This document shows, one piece after another, positions 45,571-53,837 of a stretch of DNA of 64,000 bases. Within the stretch, counting starts at the first letter, position 1, and the number at the start of each line of letters is the position of its first letter. This stretch comes from Variovorax gossypii (lineage in GTDB: Bacteria; Pseudomonadota; Gammaproteobacteria; Burkholderiales; Burkholderiaceae_C), in contig NZ_RXOE01000001.1 in assembly GCF_003965815.1 (NCBI RefSeq), positions 1,364,001-1,428,000 on the forward strand, read 5' to 3'. Made by a program: the position numbers and the translations under genes. The notes under the pieces were generated by a model. It saw only the letters and a list, made by a program, of their open reading frames with translations, did not search any database and was not told the origin of the DNA.

Positions 45571-46746
45571 ATGGCCACCCAACGTCTAGGAATCATCATG
45601 CACGGCGTCACCGGGCGCATGGGCATGAACCAGCACCTGATCCGCTCGATCTGCGCCATCCGCGCCCAGGGCGGCGTCACGCTGTCGAACGGCGACAAGG
45701 TCATGCCCGACCCGATCCTCATCGGCCGCAACGCCGAGAAGATGGAAGCGCTCGCCAAGGCACACAACATCCCGCGCTGGGGCACCGACCTCGACAAGGC
45801 GCTGGAGAACAAGGACGACACCATCTTCTTCGACGCCGGCACCACGCAGATGCGCCCCGCGCTGCTGGCCAAGGCCATCCGCGCCGGCAAGCACGTCTAC
45901 TGCGAGAAGCCCATTGCCACCAACCTCAACGAGGCCGTCGAGATCGCCCGCCTGGCCGAGGAAGCCTCGAAGACCAAGGGCCTGAAGCACGGCGCCGTGC
46001 AGGACAAGCTCTTCCTGCCCGGCCTGCGCAAGCTCGACATGCTGCGCCGCGCCGGCTTCTTCGGCCGCATGCTCAGCGTGCGCCTGGAGTTCGGCTACTG
46101 GGTGTTCGAGGGCGACCTGCAGCCCATCCAGCGTCCGAGCTGGAACTACCGCAAGGAAGACGGCGGCGGGATGATCCTGGACATGATGTGCCACTGGCGC
46201 TACGTGCTGGACAACCTGTTCGGCGAAGTGAAGTCCGTGAGCTGCCTGGGCACCACCCACATTCCGAAGCGCTGGGACGAAGCCGGCAAGCCCTACGAGG
46301 CCACCGCCGACGACGCGGCCTACGCCACCTGCGAACTCACCGGCCACAACGGCGAGCCCGTCATCGCGCAGATCAACATGAGCTGGGTCACGCGCGTGCG
46401 CCGCGACGACCTCGTGACCTTCCACGTCGACGGCACCGATGGCTCGGCCGTGGCGGGCCTCTCGAGCTGCCGCGCCCAGTCGCGCGTGGCCACGCCGCGC
46501 CCGGTGTGGAACCCCGACGAGAAGCAGACCATGAACTTCTTCGACCAGTGGCAGGAGATTCCGGACTCGCAGGTCTACGACAACGGCTTCAAGATCCAAT
46601 GGGAGCACTTCATCCGCCACGTGGTGGAAGACGCACCGTACAAGTGGACGCTGCCCGAAGGCGCCAAGGGCGTGCAGCTGGTCGAGGCCGCGCTCGAGTC
46701 GTGGCAGGACCGCCGCTGGGTCGACGTGCCCGCGCTGAAGGTCTGA
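45571..46746 (+). CDS. Gfo/Idh/MocA-family oxidoreductase
   Basis: A 391-residue NAD(P)-dependent dehydrogenase. The Rossmann start is unusual, [19 protein letters not shown], closer to dihydrodipicolinate-reductase-like loops. The conserved [17 protein letters not shown], with the family EKP motif, follows at about residue 105. The C-terminal half carries the alpha/beta substrate domain ([20 protein letters not shown]). It should oxidise a sugar-like or inositol-like hydroxyl. It lies 48 bp after the enolase-type gene and 10 bp before the DUF993 gene. Confidence 0.9.
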   Translation: MATQRLGIIMHGVTGRMGMNQHLIRSICAIRAQGGVTLSNGDKVMPDPILIGRNAEKMEALAKAHNIPRWGTDLDKALENKDDTIFFDAGTTQMRPALLAKAIRAGKHVYCEKPIATNLNEAVEIARLAEEASKTKGLKHGAVQDKLFLPGLRKLDMLRRAGFFGRMLSVRLEFGYWVFEGDLQPIQRPSWNYRKEDGGGMILDMMCHWRYVLDNLFGEVKSVSCLGTTHIPKRWDEAGKPYEATADDAAYATCELTGHNGEPVIAQINMSWVTRVRRDDLVTFHVDGTDGSAVAGLSSCRAQSRVATPRPVWNPDEKQTMNFFDQWQEIPDSQVYDNGFKIQWEHFIRHVVEDAPYKWTLPEGAKGVQLVEAALESWQDRRWVDVPALKV

Positions 46747-46756
46747 GGTTCGCGAC

Positions 46757-47944
46757 ATGGCTCTCTCGCTGAACCTTCCCACCGCGGGCGGCACGCTCGC
46801 GCCCTACGCGCTGCGCGGCACCGCTCCGGTGAAGCCCGATGCGGGCGTGAAGTTCAACCGCATCGCCTACTCGGCCGCCCACGTGGTGGCCGACCCGATG
46901 GCCGCCATCGACCCGTGGCTGCAGTGCGCGGTCGACTGGGACACCACCATCGCCTACCGCCGCCACCTGTTCTCGCTGGGCCTGGGCGTGGCCGAGGCCA
47001 TGGACACCGCGCAGCGCGGCATGGGCCTGGACTGGCCGACCTCGCTGGAGCTGATCCGCCGCTCGCTCGACGCCGCGAAGGACGTGCCCGGCGCGCTGGT
47101 CGCCTCGGGCTGCGGCACCGACCACCTGGACATCGACAGCGTGAAGAGCGTCGACGACGTGATCCGCGGCTACGAGGAGCAGATGGCCGCCATCGAGGCG
47201 CTGGGCGGCAAGCTGATCGTGATGGCCAGCCGCGCGCTGGCTCGCGTGGCGAAGAGCCCCGCCGACTACGAGCGCGTGTACGACCGCATCCTGAGCCAGG
47301 CGAAGCAGCCGGTGGTGCTGCACTGGCTGGGCGACATGTTCGACCCGGCGCTGGCGGGCTACTGGGGTACGAAGGATGTCGACGCGGCCATGGACACGGC
47401 ACTGGGCATCATCGCGGCGCACCCTGACAAGGTCGACGGCATCAAGATCTCCCTGCTCGACAAGGACAAGGAGATCGCTATGCGCCGGCGCCTGCCGCCG
47501 GGCGTGCGCATGTACACGGGCGACGACTTCAACTATGCCGAGCTGATCGCCGGCGACGGCTTCGGCAGCGAGCCCACGCACGGCAAGAGCGATGCGCTGC
47601 TGGGCATCTTCGACGCCATCGCGCCGGCGGCCAGCGCGGCCTTGGGTGCACTGGCGCAGGGCAACGAAAAGAAGTTCCACGACATCCTCGGCCCCACCGT
47701 GCCGCTGTCGCGCCACATCTTTGCCGCACCCACGCGCTTCTACAAGACCGGCGTGGTGTTCATGGCCTGGCTCAACGGCCACCAGAAGCACTTCACGATG
47801 GTCGGCGGCCAGCAGAGCACGCGCTCGCTGCAGCACTTCGCGGAGCTGTTCAGGCTGGCCGATGCCGCCAACCTGCTGGAGCAGCCCGAGCTGGCGGTGC
47901 GACGCATGAAGACCCTGCTGGCCCTGCACGGCGTGGAAGGCTGA
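46757..47944 (+). CDS. DUF993 aldolase-like protein (DHDPS superfamily)
   Basis: A 395-residue protein of the DUF993 family, related to dihydrodipicolinate synthase-type barrels. The likely Schiff-base lysine is in DGIKISLLDKDKE. Other marked motifs are VDWDTTIAYRRHLFSLGLGV and MYTGDDFNYAELI. The family is repeatedly seen next to Gfo/Idh/MocA oxidoreductases and sugar-phosphate isomerases, as here. The role may be retro-aldol cleavage of an oxidised sugar derivative (inference). Confidence 0.85.
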   Translation: MALSLNLPTAGGTLAPYALRGTAPVKPDAGVKFNRIAYSAAHVVADPMAAIDPWLQCAVDWDTTIAYRRHLFSLGLGVAEAMDTAQRGMGLDWPTSLELIRRSLDAAKDVPGALVASGCGTDHLDIDSVKSVDDVIRGYEEQMAAIEALGGKLIVMASRALARVAKSPADYERVYDRILSQAKQPVVLHWLGDMFDPALAGYWGTKDVDAAMDTALGIIAAHPDKVDGIKISLLDKDKEIAMRRRLPPGVRMYTGDDFNYAELIAGDGFGSEPTHGKSDALLGIFDAIAPAASAALGALAQGNEKKFHDILGPTVPLSRHIFAAPTRFYKTGVVFMAWLNGHQKHFTMVGGQQSTRSLQHFAELFRLADAANLLEQPELAVRRMKTLLALHGVEG

Positions 47945-47952
47945 AGACGAGC

Positions 47953-48831
47953 ATGCGCGATTTCTCGCAGAACCACGACTGGCTGTCGATCAACACCGCC
48001 ACGGTGCGCAAGCAGTCGGGCGCCGAGGTGCCGCTGGACCGCATCATCGACCAGTGCGCCGAACGCGGCATTCGCGCGATCAGCCCCTGGCGCGACCAGG
48101 TGGCAGCCGTCGGCCTCGACAAGGTGGCTAAGCAGTTGAAGGCGCACGGCATCGGCCTCTCAGGCTATTGCCGCGGCGGCTTCTTCCCCGCGCCCGATGC
48201 GGCCGGCCTGAAGGCCGCGCTCGACGACAACCGCCGCGCCATCGACGAGGCGAAGACGCTCGACGCCCCCTGCCTCGTGCTGGTGGTCGGCGCCCTGCCC
48301 GGCGCGCTCGACGGCAAGGCCGCCTACAAGGACATCGGCCGCGCCCGCACCGAGGTGCGCGACGGCATCGCCGCATCGCTCGAATACGCACGCGAAGTCG
48401 GCATGCCGCTGGCCATCGAGCCCCTGCACCCGATGCAGGCGGCCGACCGTGCCTGCATCAACACGCTCGAACATGCGCTCGACTTATGCGACGAGCTCGA
48501 CGGGGGCAGGAGCGGCATGCTCGGCGTGGCCCTGGACATCTACCACGTGTGGTGGGACCCGAAGTTGCAGCAACAGATCGCCCGCGCCGGCCGCGAGCGC
48601 CTGCTGGCGTACCACGTCTGCGACTGGCTCACGCCTACGCGTGATCTGCTGAGTGACCGCGGGATGATGGGGGATGGCGTGGTCGAGTTGAAGAAGATCC
48701 GCGGGTGGGTCGAGGACGCGGGCTTCGCTGGTTTCAGCGAAGTGGAGATTTTTTCGAACCTCGACTGGTGGCAGCGGCCTGGCGCGGAGACGCTGGACAT
48801 CTGCATCGAGCGGCACAAGCAGGCTGTCTAA
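47953..48831 (+). CDS. Sugar-phosphate isomerase/epimerase (xylose-isomerase-like barrel)
   Basis: A 292-residue TIM-barrel protein of the AP-endonuclease-2/xylose-isomerase superfamily. Metal-ligand positions are suggested by AIEPLHP, LDIYHVWWDP, HVCDWLTP and FSEVEIFSN. It starts 8 bp after the DUF993 gene and ends the operon. No terminator is seen directly downstream. Confidence 0.88.
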   Translation: MRDFSQNHDWLSINTATVRKQSGAEVPLDRIIDQCAERGIRAISPWRDQVAAVGLDKVAKQLKAHGIGLSGYCRGGFFPAPDAAGLKAALDDNRRAIDEAKTLDAPCLVLVVGALPGALDGKAAYKDIGRARTEVRDGIAASLEYAREVGMPLAIEPLHPMQAADRACINTLEHALDLCDELDGGRSGMLGVALDIYHVWWDPKLQQQIARAGRERLLAYHVCDWLTPTRDLLSDRGMMGDGVVELKKIRGWVEDAGFAGFSEVEIFSNLDWWQRPGAETLDICIERHKQAV

Positions 48832-49249
48832 CACTGCTCTGTGCTCGCGTTGTTCAGGGCGAGTGCACAAGCCACCGGGTACCCCCTCCGCGAATGTCCC
48901 CCGGGCTTCGCCCTCGTCCTTTACTTCGCTGCGGGTATCGCTGCACGCCGCTTCGATCTCGCGCGCGCCAACTACCAATGCGACTGACCGCTCATGCCTG
49001 TGTTTGCTGATACCCAGGCTTTGCACCAGTCACTGCGAATGGCCGAACTGAGCGACCATGCCCGGCGCATCGTGGCTTCGGCGCATCTTTGACCCTGCCA
49101 CCAAGTGCAGCAGTTTTCTTGCTGCACCAAGGCCACTGCTTCACTTATGTTCTGGCAGATGGCAACTTCGATAGCTCACCGATCCAGCGGATCGAGCGGG
49201 TCATGCCGTTAGTCGCACCGTATTCAGGCTATCGACCGAAAACTTCCAA
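48832..49249. other. Gene-free stretch with a repeat and a stem-loop
   Basis: No convincing frame is seen. The stretch contains a copy of the window's dispersed hairpin repeat (48887-48933) and a perfect 8-bp stem-loop GTGCAGCA/TGCTGCAC at 49105-49127 without a T tract. Confidence 0.6.
48887..48933 (+). repeat. Dispersed 47-bp hairpin repeat, copy 1
   Basis: It begins TCCGCGAATGTCC and ends TTCGCTGCG. It matches copy 2 (52332-52378, opposite strand) at 39 of 47 positions with no gaps. The inner stem is GGG-CTTCG-CCC here and CCC-TTCG-GGG in copy 2, so the differences preserve pairing. Confidence 0.75.
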
Positions 49250-49486
49250 TCACCGCATGGTCAGGTCCAGACCTATCCAATTGCAAAACTCAAAGGTGAG
49301 GAAGAGCACGAGGAACGCAGAAGCGACGAACGCCGAGCCCACCTTGACGGATGTCAGGACCACTGCAGCTGTCTTTTGATTCTTGTACTTCTGTCCCCGT
49401 TCGTAATGCCACTTGACGGCCAAATACATGCCCACGCTGAGCACGAGAACCTTGAAAATAACAAAAGAGATAGGGATTGAATTCAT
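49250..49486 (-). CDS. Small membrane protein of 78 residues
   Basis: Two hydrophobic spans (about residues 4-24, ISFVIFKVLVLSVGMYLAV, and 40-66, VVLTSVKVGSAFVASAFLVL) are separated by a basic loop WHYERGQKYKNQK. No strong ribosome-binding site is present. It lies divergently from the MocR gene, whose paired operators are between them. GC content is lower than in neighbours, which suggests acquired DNA. No family is recognised. Confidence 0.5.
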   Translation of the reverse strand: MNSIPISFVIFKVLVLSVGMYLAVKWHYERGQKYKNQKTAAVVLTSVKVGSAFVASAFLVLFLTFEFCNWIGLDLTMR

Positions 49487-49709
49487 GGTTGAAAAGACAT
49501 CAGGTGACAGACCGCGAAGTGCCCGAGTGCGGCGAGTAGCTCAATAGACCGATAAAGAAGCGGAAAGATTAATTAATTAATTGATTAATCAATCCGACGA
49601 AACGGTAGCGGTCAGCTAAATGGGCGTCTGCAAGACGCGTCGAAAGGCGGAGCAGTCCGCCTGCACGCAGAAGCACTTTCATCGTGCTGTCGAGTGTTCA
49701 TCTTCCGGG

Positions 49710-49834
49710 CTGATACGTACAGAACCAGATCAGCTGAAAATCTCCGTATCAGATGCAAGGAGACCGGTGGTCGCATCGGGCAGGCAGACGTCTGATACGA
49801 CAATCTCGGGAGCGGTCCAGAACGCCCGTATCAG
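49710..49834 (+). promoter_or_regulatory. Two identical MocR operator pairs
   Basis: The 8-mer CTGATACG occurs at 49710-49717 and 49792-49799, and its inverse CGTATCAG at 49745-49752 and 49827-49834. Each direct/inverse pair is separated by exactly 27 bases, and the two pairs are offset by 82 bp. The last site ends 12 bases before the MocR start codon. The intervening bases differ, so only the motif and spacing are conserved. Confidence 0.7.
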
Positions 49835-49846
49835 AAAGAGATCCCC

Positions 49847-51313
49847 ATGAACCGCTACGAGAAGCTTGCCGACAACATCGCCCAGCGTATTCGCGCGGGT
49901 AGCCTGAAGGCGAACGATCGCCTTCCCTCCGTGCGCGAACTGAAGTCGCAAATGGGCATCAGTGCGTCCACTGTGTTCTCTGCCTACTACCAGCTGGAGG
50001 CGCAGGGGCTTGTCGAAGCGCGGCAGCGGTCGGGATACTTCGTTCGAGCGGGGGCGGAAATGCCGACCAATGAACTCGCCGCCAGCGAGCCTGTCCTCCG
50101 GTCCATGCCGGTCGACGTCTCGTCGCTTGTCTTTCAGGTCCTTGCGCAGGCTCGCGAGCGCGACATGGTCCCGCTCGGCTCGGCCTTTCCGTCGCCAGAG
50201 CTGTTTCCCTTCGAACAACTTGCCGCCGGCCTGACGCGAGCGCTCAAGCGGATGGATCCCTGGCAGACCGTCGAAGATTTGTCACCAGGAAACGCCCAAC
50301 TACGCCATCAGATCTCCCTGCGTTACGGCAGCGTCGGGATGGATGTTCCTGCGTCTGAACTGGTCATCACCAGCGGCGCGATGGAGGCCCTCAATCTTGC
50401 ACTCGAATCGGTGACGCAGCCGGGCGACGTCGTGGCGATCGAAACGCCAACCTTCTATGGTGCGTTGCAGGCACTGGAGCGGCGCGGTCTTCGCGCGGTC
50501 GAGGTCGAGACCCACCCGCGTACAGGCGTAGATCTCAGCTCTCTTGCTCGCGTGATCGACCAGCATCCGGTGAAGGCCTGCTGGTTCATGCCGACCTTCC
50601 AGAATCCAATGGGCTGCACCATGAGCGACGCAGCCAAAGAGCAACTGGTCAGCATGCTCGCCACCCGCGCCATACCGCTGATCGAAGACGACGTGTATGG
50701 CGAACTCGCGCATGGGGCTCGGAGACCGCCACCAGCCAAGGCCTGGGACCGGGCTGGCTGGGTGCTGCACTGCAGTTCCTTCTCGAAATCCCTGGCACCC
50801 GGATATCGCATCGGTTGGGTAGCGGGCGGTCGCTTTGCAGCCACTTTGGGTCGGAACAAGTTGATGAGCTCGCTGGCGACGGCACTCCCCTCGCAACTGG
50901 CGTTGCAGGAGTACCTCCAACACAGGAGTTTTGATCGTCACCTGCGCGCCCTGCGGCATTCGCTCAGCCGCCAGCAGGCTGCATGCTTGCGACTTATCGA
51001 TCGATACTTTCCGACTGGAACGCGGGTCACGCGCCCCGAGGGTGGCTATTTCCTGTGGCTCGCGCTGCCAGAAGGGGTCGACTCGCTCGCACTGCACCAG
51101 GACGCTCTTCAGCTCGGCATAGGCGTAGCGCCGGGCCATTTGTTTTCAGCCGACCGCCGATACACCCGGCACCTGCGCATCAACTACGGGCATCTCGGCG
51201 ACCCGCGCTTGGAAGGGGCCATAAGAAATCTTGGAGAACTCGCCAACGCGCAGCTTAAATCTACAACCGGAAAATCGGGGCCGATCTTCGAGGAACGGTC
51301 GTCGAGACCCTAG
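49847..51313 (+). CDS. MocR-type regulator (GntR helix-turn-helix plus aminotransferase fold)
   Basis: A 488-residue regulator. A GntR winged helix lies at residues 1-75 (LADNIAQRIRAGSLKANDRL, SVRELKSQMGISASTVFSAY). A fold-type I PLP domain with ITSGAMEALNLALESVTQPG fills the rest. The PLP-binding lysine is probably in CSSFSKSLAPGYRIGWV. Such proteins sense PLP or amino-acid adducts. GC content and codon use are less extreme than in the surroundings. It is probably autoregulated through the upstream paired sites and may control the divergent small membrane protein. Confidence 0.9.
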   Translation: MNRYEKLADNIAQRIRAGSLKANDRLPSVRELKSQMGISASTVFSAYYQLEAQGLVEARQRSGYFVRAGAEMPTNELAASEPVLRSMPVDVSSLVFQVLAQARERDMVPLGSAFPSPELFPFEQLAAGLTRALKRMDPWQTVEDLSPGNAQLRHQISLRYGSVGMDVPASELVITSGAMEALNLALESVTQPGDVVAIETPTFYGALQALERRGLRAVEVETHPRTGVDLSSLARVIDQHPVKACWFMPTFQNPMGCTMSDAAKEQLVSMLATRAIPLIEDDVYGELAHGARRPPPAKAWDRAGWVLHCSSFSKSLAPGYRIGWVAGGRFAATLGRNKLMSSLATALPSQLALQEYLQHRSFDRHLRALRHSLSRQQAACLRLIDRYFPTGTRVTRPEGGYFLWLALPEGVDSLALHQDALQLGIGVAPGHLFSADRRYTRHLRINYGHLGDPRLEGAIRNLGELANAQLKSTTGKSGPIFEERSSRP

Positions 51314-51496
51314 TTGGCGTCAATGCAGGTCGAGGTCCGCTGCCTTCGACTGACTCTCAAAGTCACGCGCGCCGCTTCTGTCCAGTCGTCAGCGCTTCGC
51401 CGGAAGATGGCACGAAGGCCTGAAGCGATAGCCCCGACTTCTTGGCGACATGATCGCGGGTGTCGTGGACGACTGCGCCTTGCACGTTGCCGAGTG

Positions 51497-51733
51497 GCCA
51501 GTCGAGAATTCGCGCGCCGCGCAGGAGTGAGGCAGACGACCGTCAGGCACTACCTGCGCGAAGGCCTGCTGTCGCCGCGCACAGGGCCAGCCGGCGGGTC
51601 TCGGCCTTACCTGGAGTTCACCGAATCCGACCTGCGCCTGCTCTCGGCCATTCGGGCGGGCCAGGCTCTGAGCCTCTCACTCCAGGAAGCATTCACGCAG
51701 GCCGCGAAATCCGCGGCCCGCAGACCGACCGCT
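51497..51733 (+). pseudogene. MerR-type DNA-binding domain remnant
   Basis: About 79 codons match a MerR winged helix (SREFARRAGVRQTTVRHYLR, EGLLSPRTG, RPYLEFTESDLRLLSAIRAG). The frame has no plausible start in front: upstream it runs back over non-conserved sequence to the MocR stop. Downstream it runs antisense into the 89-residue gene. It is best read as a truncated or decayed regulator; a short intact MerR-like protein is the alternative. Confidence 0.45.
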
Positions 51734-52001
51734 AACCGCCGGTCTCAGGCGCCCCACGCCGCGCCTTCTCGCTCATCTGAAACAACTCCCCCGCCTTGCG
51801 CGCCATCTCGGCCGCAAGCCAAAGCAGGTTGTCCAGTCGTCGAGGCCCATCCCCGCTGCACCAGTCGATGTCTTCCCCGTGGCAGATCCACAGGAGAGCT
51901 TCGAGTTGAGAGAGGGTGTTTTCGAGAAGATCCGCCGGGTCTTGGGTGGTTTCTTCGGAAGCTACCGGCGTGCGAGGCCGGGCTATAGTCTTGGTAGCCA
52001 T
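51732..52001 (-). CDS. Small acidic helical protein of 89 residues
   Basis: The start at 52001 has a strong ribosome-binding site (GGAAGGAAAG, about nine bases before ATG). The N-terminus is basic (MATKTIARPRTP), followed by helices DPADLLENTLSQLEALLWIC and RLDNLLWLAAEMARKAGELF. It looks like a small Pseudomonas/Variovorax-type hypothetical protein. No function is recognised. A long stem-loop lies about 40 bp upstream of its start. Confidence 0.65.
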   Translation of the reverse strand: MATKTIARPRTPVASEETTQDPADLLENTLSQLEALLWICHGEDIDWCSGDGPRRLDNLLWLAAEMARKAGELFQMSEKARRGAPETGG

Positions 52002-52042
52002 TTTTGTGCTTTCCTTCCAAGGTTGGTGCACGAACTTGGTTA

Positions 52043-52075
52043 GACGGCTGGGGTGCTAGTAACACCCCGGCCGTC
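52043..52075 (+). other. 13-bp stem-loop between divergent genes
   Basis: GACGGCTGGGGTG pairs with CACCCCGGCCGTC around a 7-nt loop. The single non-Watson-Crick position is a U-G pair in plus-strand RNA but an A-C mismatch in minus-strand RNA, which favours a plus-strand transcript. CCTTTTG follows, so a weak terminator is one reading; a leader structure of the 89-residue gene is another. Confidence 0.5.
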
Positions 52076-52331
52076 GCCTTTTGATACCTCGCATCTGCAT
52101 CGCTGCTTTCGCACCGACAACCTGCCGCGAGGCAAGCAGCCTTCAAACATCTGGGTGACTCGGGTGTGTTGCGCCTTTCTTCTCCCCTTGGTGGGGTGTT
52201 GAGTGACAGGGGCATTCACTCTAGAGAAGAACCCGACAAAGCAGCCGCTGCTACAGCACTAAGTCGCGGAGACTGCCAACAAATGCAGCTTCCGCAGCAG
52301 CGCTGAACGCGCACGCCGATGGGGTGCCTTG

Positions 52332-52378
52332 CGCAGCGAATTAAAGGGGGAGCCCGAAGGGCGGAGGACATTCGCGGA
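52332..52378 (-). repeat. Dispersed 47-bp hairpin repeat, copy 2
   Basis: The reverse-complement orientation of copy 1 (48887-48933), with 39 of 47 positions identical. It is flanked by perfect arms GGGGTGCCTTGC (52321-52332) and GCAAGGCACCCC (52379-52390), so the whole element can form a cruciform or RNA hairpin about 70 bases long. Confidence 0.75.
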
Positions 52379-52477
52379 GCAAGGCACCCCGTCGGCGTGA
52401 GCGCGCCCCGAACGACAACAGAGCCCAACTCACGACGCAGCAAAGCGAAAGTCCGCCGCCTGTGCTGCAATCCGCTG

Positions 52478-53569
52478 ATGCCAGCCCCGACCCTCGACGA
52501 CCTGCGCCGCTACGCAGTGGCGCGCACCCTCTTCAGGCCCACGACGCTGCCCGCGGCGATCCGTCAACTCGGCTTCGTACAGGCCGACCCGATCCGCGCC
52601 CCCGCACGCGCGCAAGACCTGACGCTGCGCCACCGCGTGAAGGACTACCGCGCGGGCGATCTCGAAAGCCGCTACACCCGCCTCGCCATCGAGGAAGACT
52701 GCCTCGTCAACTACGGCTTCCTGCCGCGCGAGCATCTGGCGCTGATGCATCCGCGCGAGGCCAGGCAGGCATGGGACGCCGACACGCGGCGCAAGGCGGC
52801 CGACGTGCTCGCCTACGTGCAGGAGCACGGCCCGGTGCATCCGCGCCAGGTGGAGCAGCACTTCGCGCACGGTCGCATCAAGAACTACTGGGGTGGCTCC
52901 AGCAACGCGACCACGCACCTGCTCGACGGCATGCACTACCGAGGCATGCTGCGCGTGGTGCGGCGCGACAGCGGCACGCGCGTCTACGAGGCGGTGACGC
53001 ACGAGCCGGCCGACGACAGCCCTGCAGGCCGCGCTCGCCGCGCGGCGGCATTGATCGAGCTGGTGGTGCGCAAGTACGCGCCGCTGCCGGCCTCGAGTCT
53101 CACCTACCTCGTGCGTCTGCTCGGCTACGGCGCGCCGCATCTCGCAGCGCAGACGCAGGCGGCTTTGCGCATCGCGCGTGAAGAGCTTGCAAGCTGCAGC
53201 ATCGACGGCACGACCTGGTATTGGCCGGCCGACGAGAACCCTGCCTCGCGCCGCCATGCGCCGGACGACGAAGTGCGCCTGCTCGCACCGTTCGATCCGG
53301 TGGTGTGGGACCGCCGCCGCTTCGAGCTGCTCTGGGACTGGACCTACAAGTTCGAGGCCTACACGCCCGCGCCCAAGCGCCAGTTCGGCTACTACGCGCT
53401 GCCGGTGCTGTGGCACGACCGCGTGATCGGCTGGGCGAACGTGAGCGCGCCCGAGGGCAGGCTGCAGCCAGCCTTCGGTTATGCCGGCAAGAAGCCGCGC
53501 GATGCGGCCTTCCGCGCGGCGCTCGACGACGAACTGCAGCGCATGACGCAATTCCTCGCCGGACGCTGA
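52478..53569 (+). CDS. YcaQ/AlkZ-like winged-helix DNA glycosylase
   Basis: A 363-residue protein of the HTH_42 family whose members unhook DNA interstrand crosslinks or excise bulky alkylated bases. The putative catalytic QxD motif of the YcaQ branch is present near residue 32 (LGFVQADPIRAPARAQDL). Repeated winged-helix modules follow, with HPRQVEQHFAHGRIKNYWGG and a C-terminal beta barrel (RLLAPFDPVVWDRRRFELLW). The start MPAPTLDDLRR is set where similarity begins; the longer open frame covers the upstream repeat. Confidence 0.82.
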   Translation: MPAPTLDDLRRYAVARTLFRPTTLPAAIRQLGFVQADPIRAPARAQDLTLRHRVKDYRAGDLESRYTRLAIEEDCLVNYGFLPREHLALMHPREARQAWDADTRRKAADVLAYVQEHGPVHPRQVEQHFAHGRIKNYWGGSSNATTHLLDGMHYRGMLRVVRRDSGTRVYEAVTHEPADDSPAGRARRAAALIELVVRKYAPLPASSLTYLVRLLGYGAPHLAAQTQAALRIAREELASCSIDGTTWYWPADENPASRRHAPDDEVRLLAPFDPVVWDRRRFELLWDWTYKFEAYTPAPKRQFGYYALPVLWHDRVIGWANVSAPEGRLQPAFGYAGKKPRDAAFRAALDDELQRMTQFLAGR

Positions 53570-53581
53570 TGCCTTTCTTCC

Positions 53582-53837
53582 TATAATCGCGCCGCTCAGC
53601 CAGCCGCCCGCAACGGGCGCGCAAGCCGTCTTCGAAGGAACGAAGACCGCAGCCGCAACGGCTGCCCGCGACGACGCAACAAGAACCCATAAAACCCACC
53701 GGCAGCCAGCCCGAAGCGAGCCGCCGGGTGCGCTCGTCCGGATCTGACAGGACCGGATCAGAGAAGCCATGGCGCGCCCGCATACGGCGCGCGCCGCAGC
53801 CACTCCCCCCAAACGCAGGACACAGGAGAAGCTGCAC
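53582..53837 (+). promoter_or_regulatory. TATAAT box and structured leader of the TonB receptor
   Basis: TATAAT at 53582-53587 is followed by a leader of about 240 nt with several hairpins. They are CGCCCG-CAA-CGGGCG (53605-53619), GTCTTCG-AAGGAA-CGAAGAC (53628-53647), GCAGCCG-CAA-CGGCTGC (53649-53665), CCGGC/GCCGG around 53699-53726 and TCCGG/CCGGA (53737-53757). No known riboswitch class is recognised. The -35 box is weak. Confidence 0.55.

Larger units (their letters stand above)
52002..52477. other. Gene-free stretch with structured elements
   Basis: It contains the stem-loop at 52043-52075 and the large inverted repeat 52321-52390 enclosing copy 2 of the dispersed hairpin repeat. No coding frame is supported before the glycosylase start at 52478. 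Confidence 0.6.

Noticed and set aside
48840..49249. Short plus-strand frames after the isomerase gene
   Set aside because: They run through the dispersed repeat and stem-loop, have no ribosome-binding site and show no recognisable protein features.
53594..53837. Cobalamin riboswitch before the TonB receptor
   Set aside because: The B12-box and other conserved core segments are not found. Only generic hairpins are visible.
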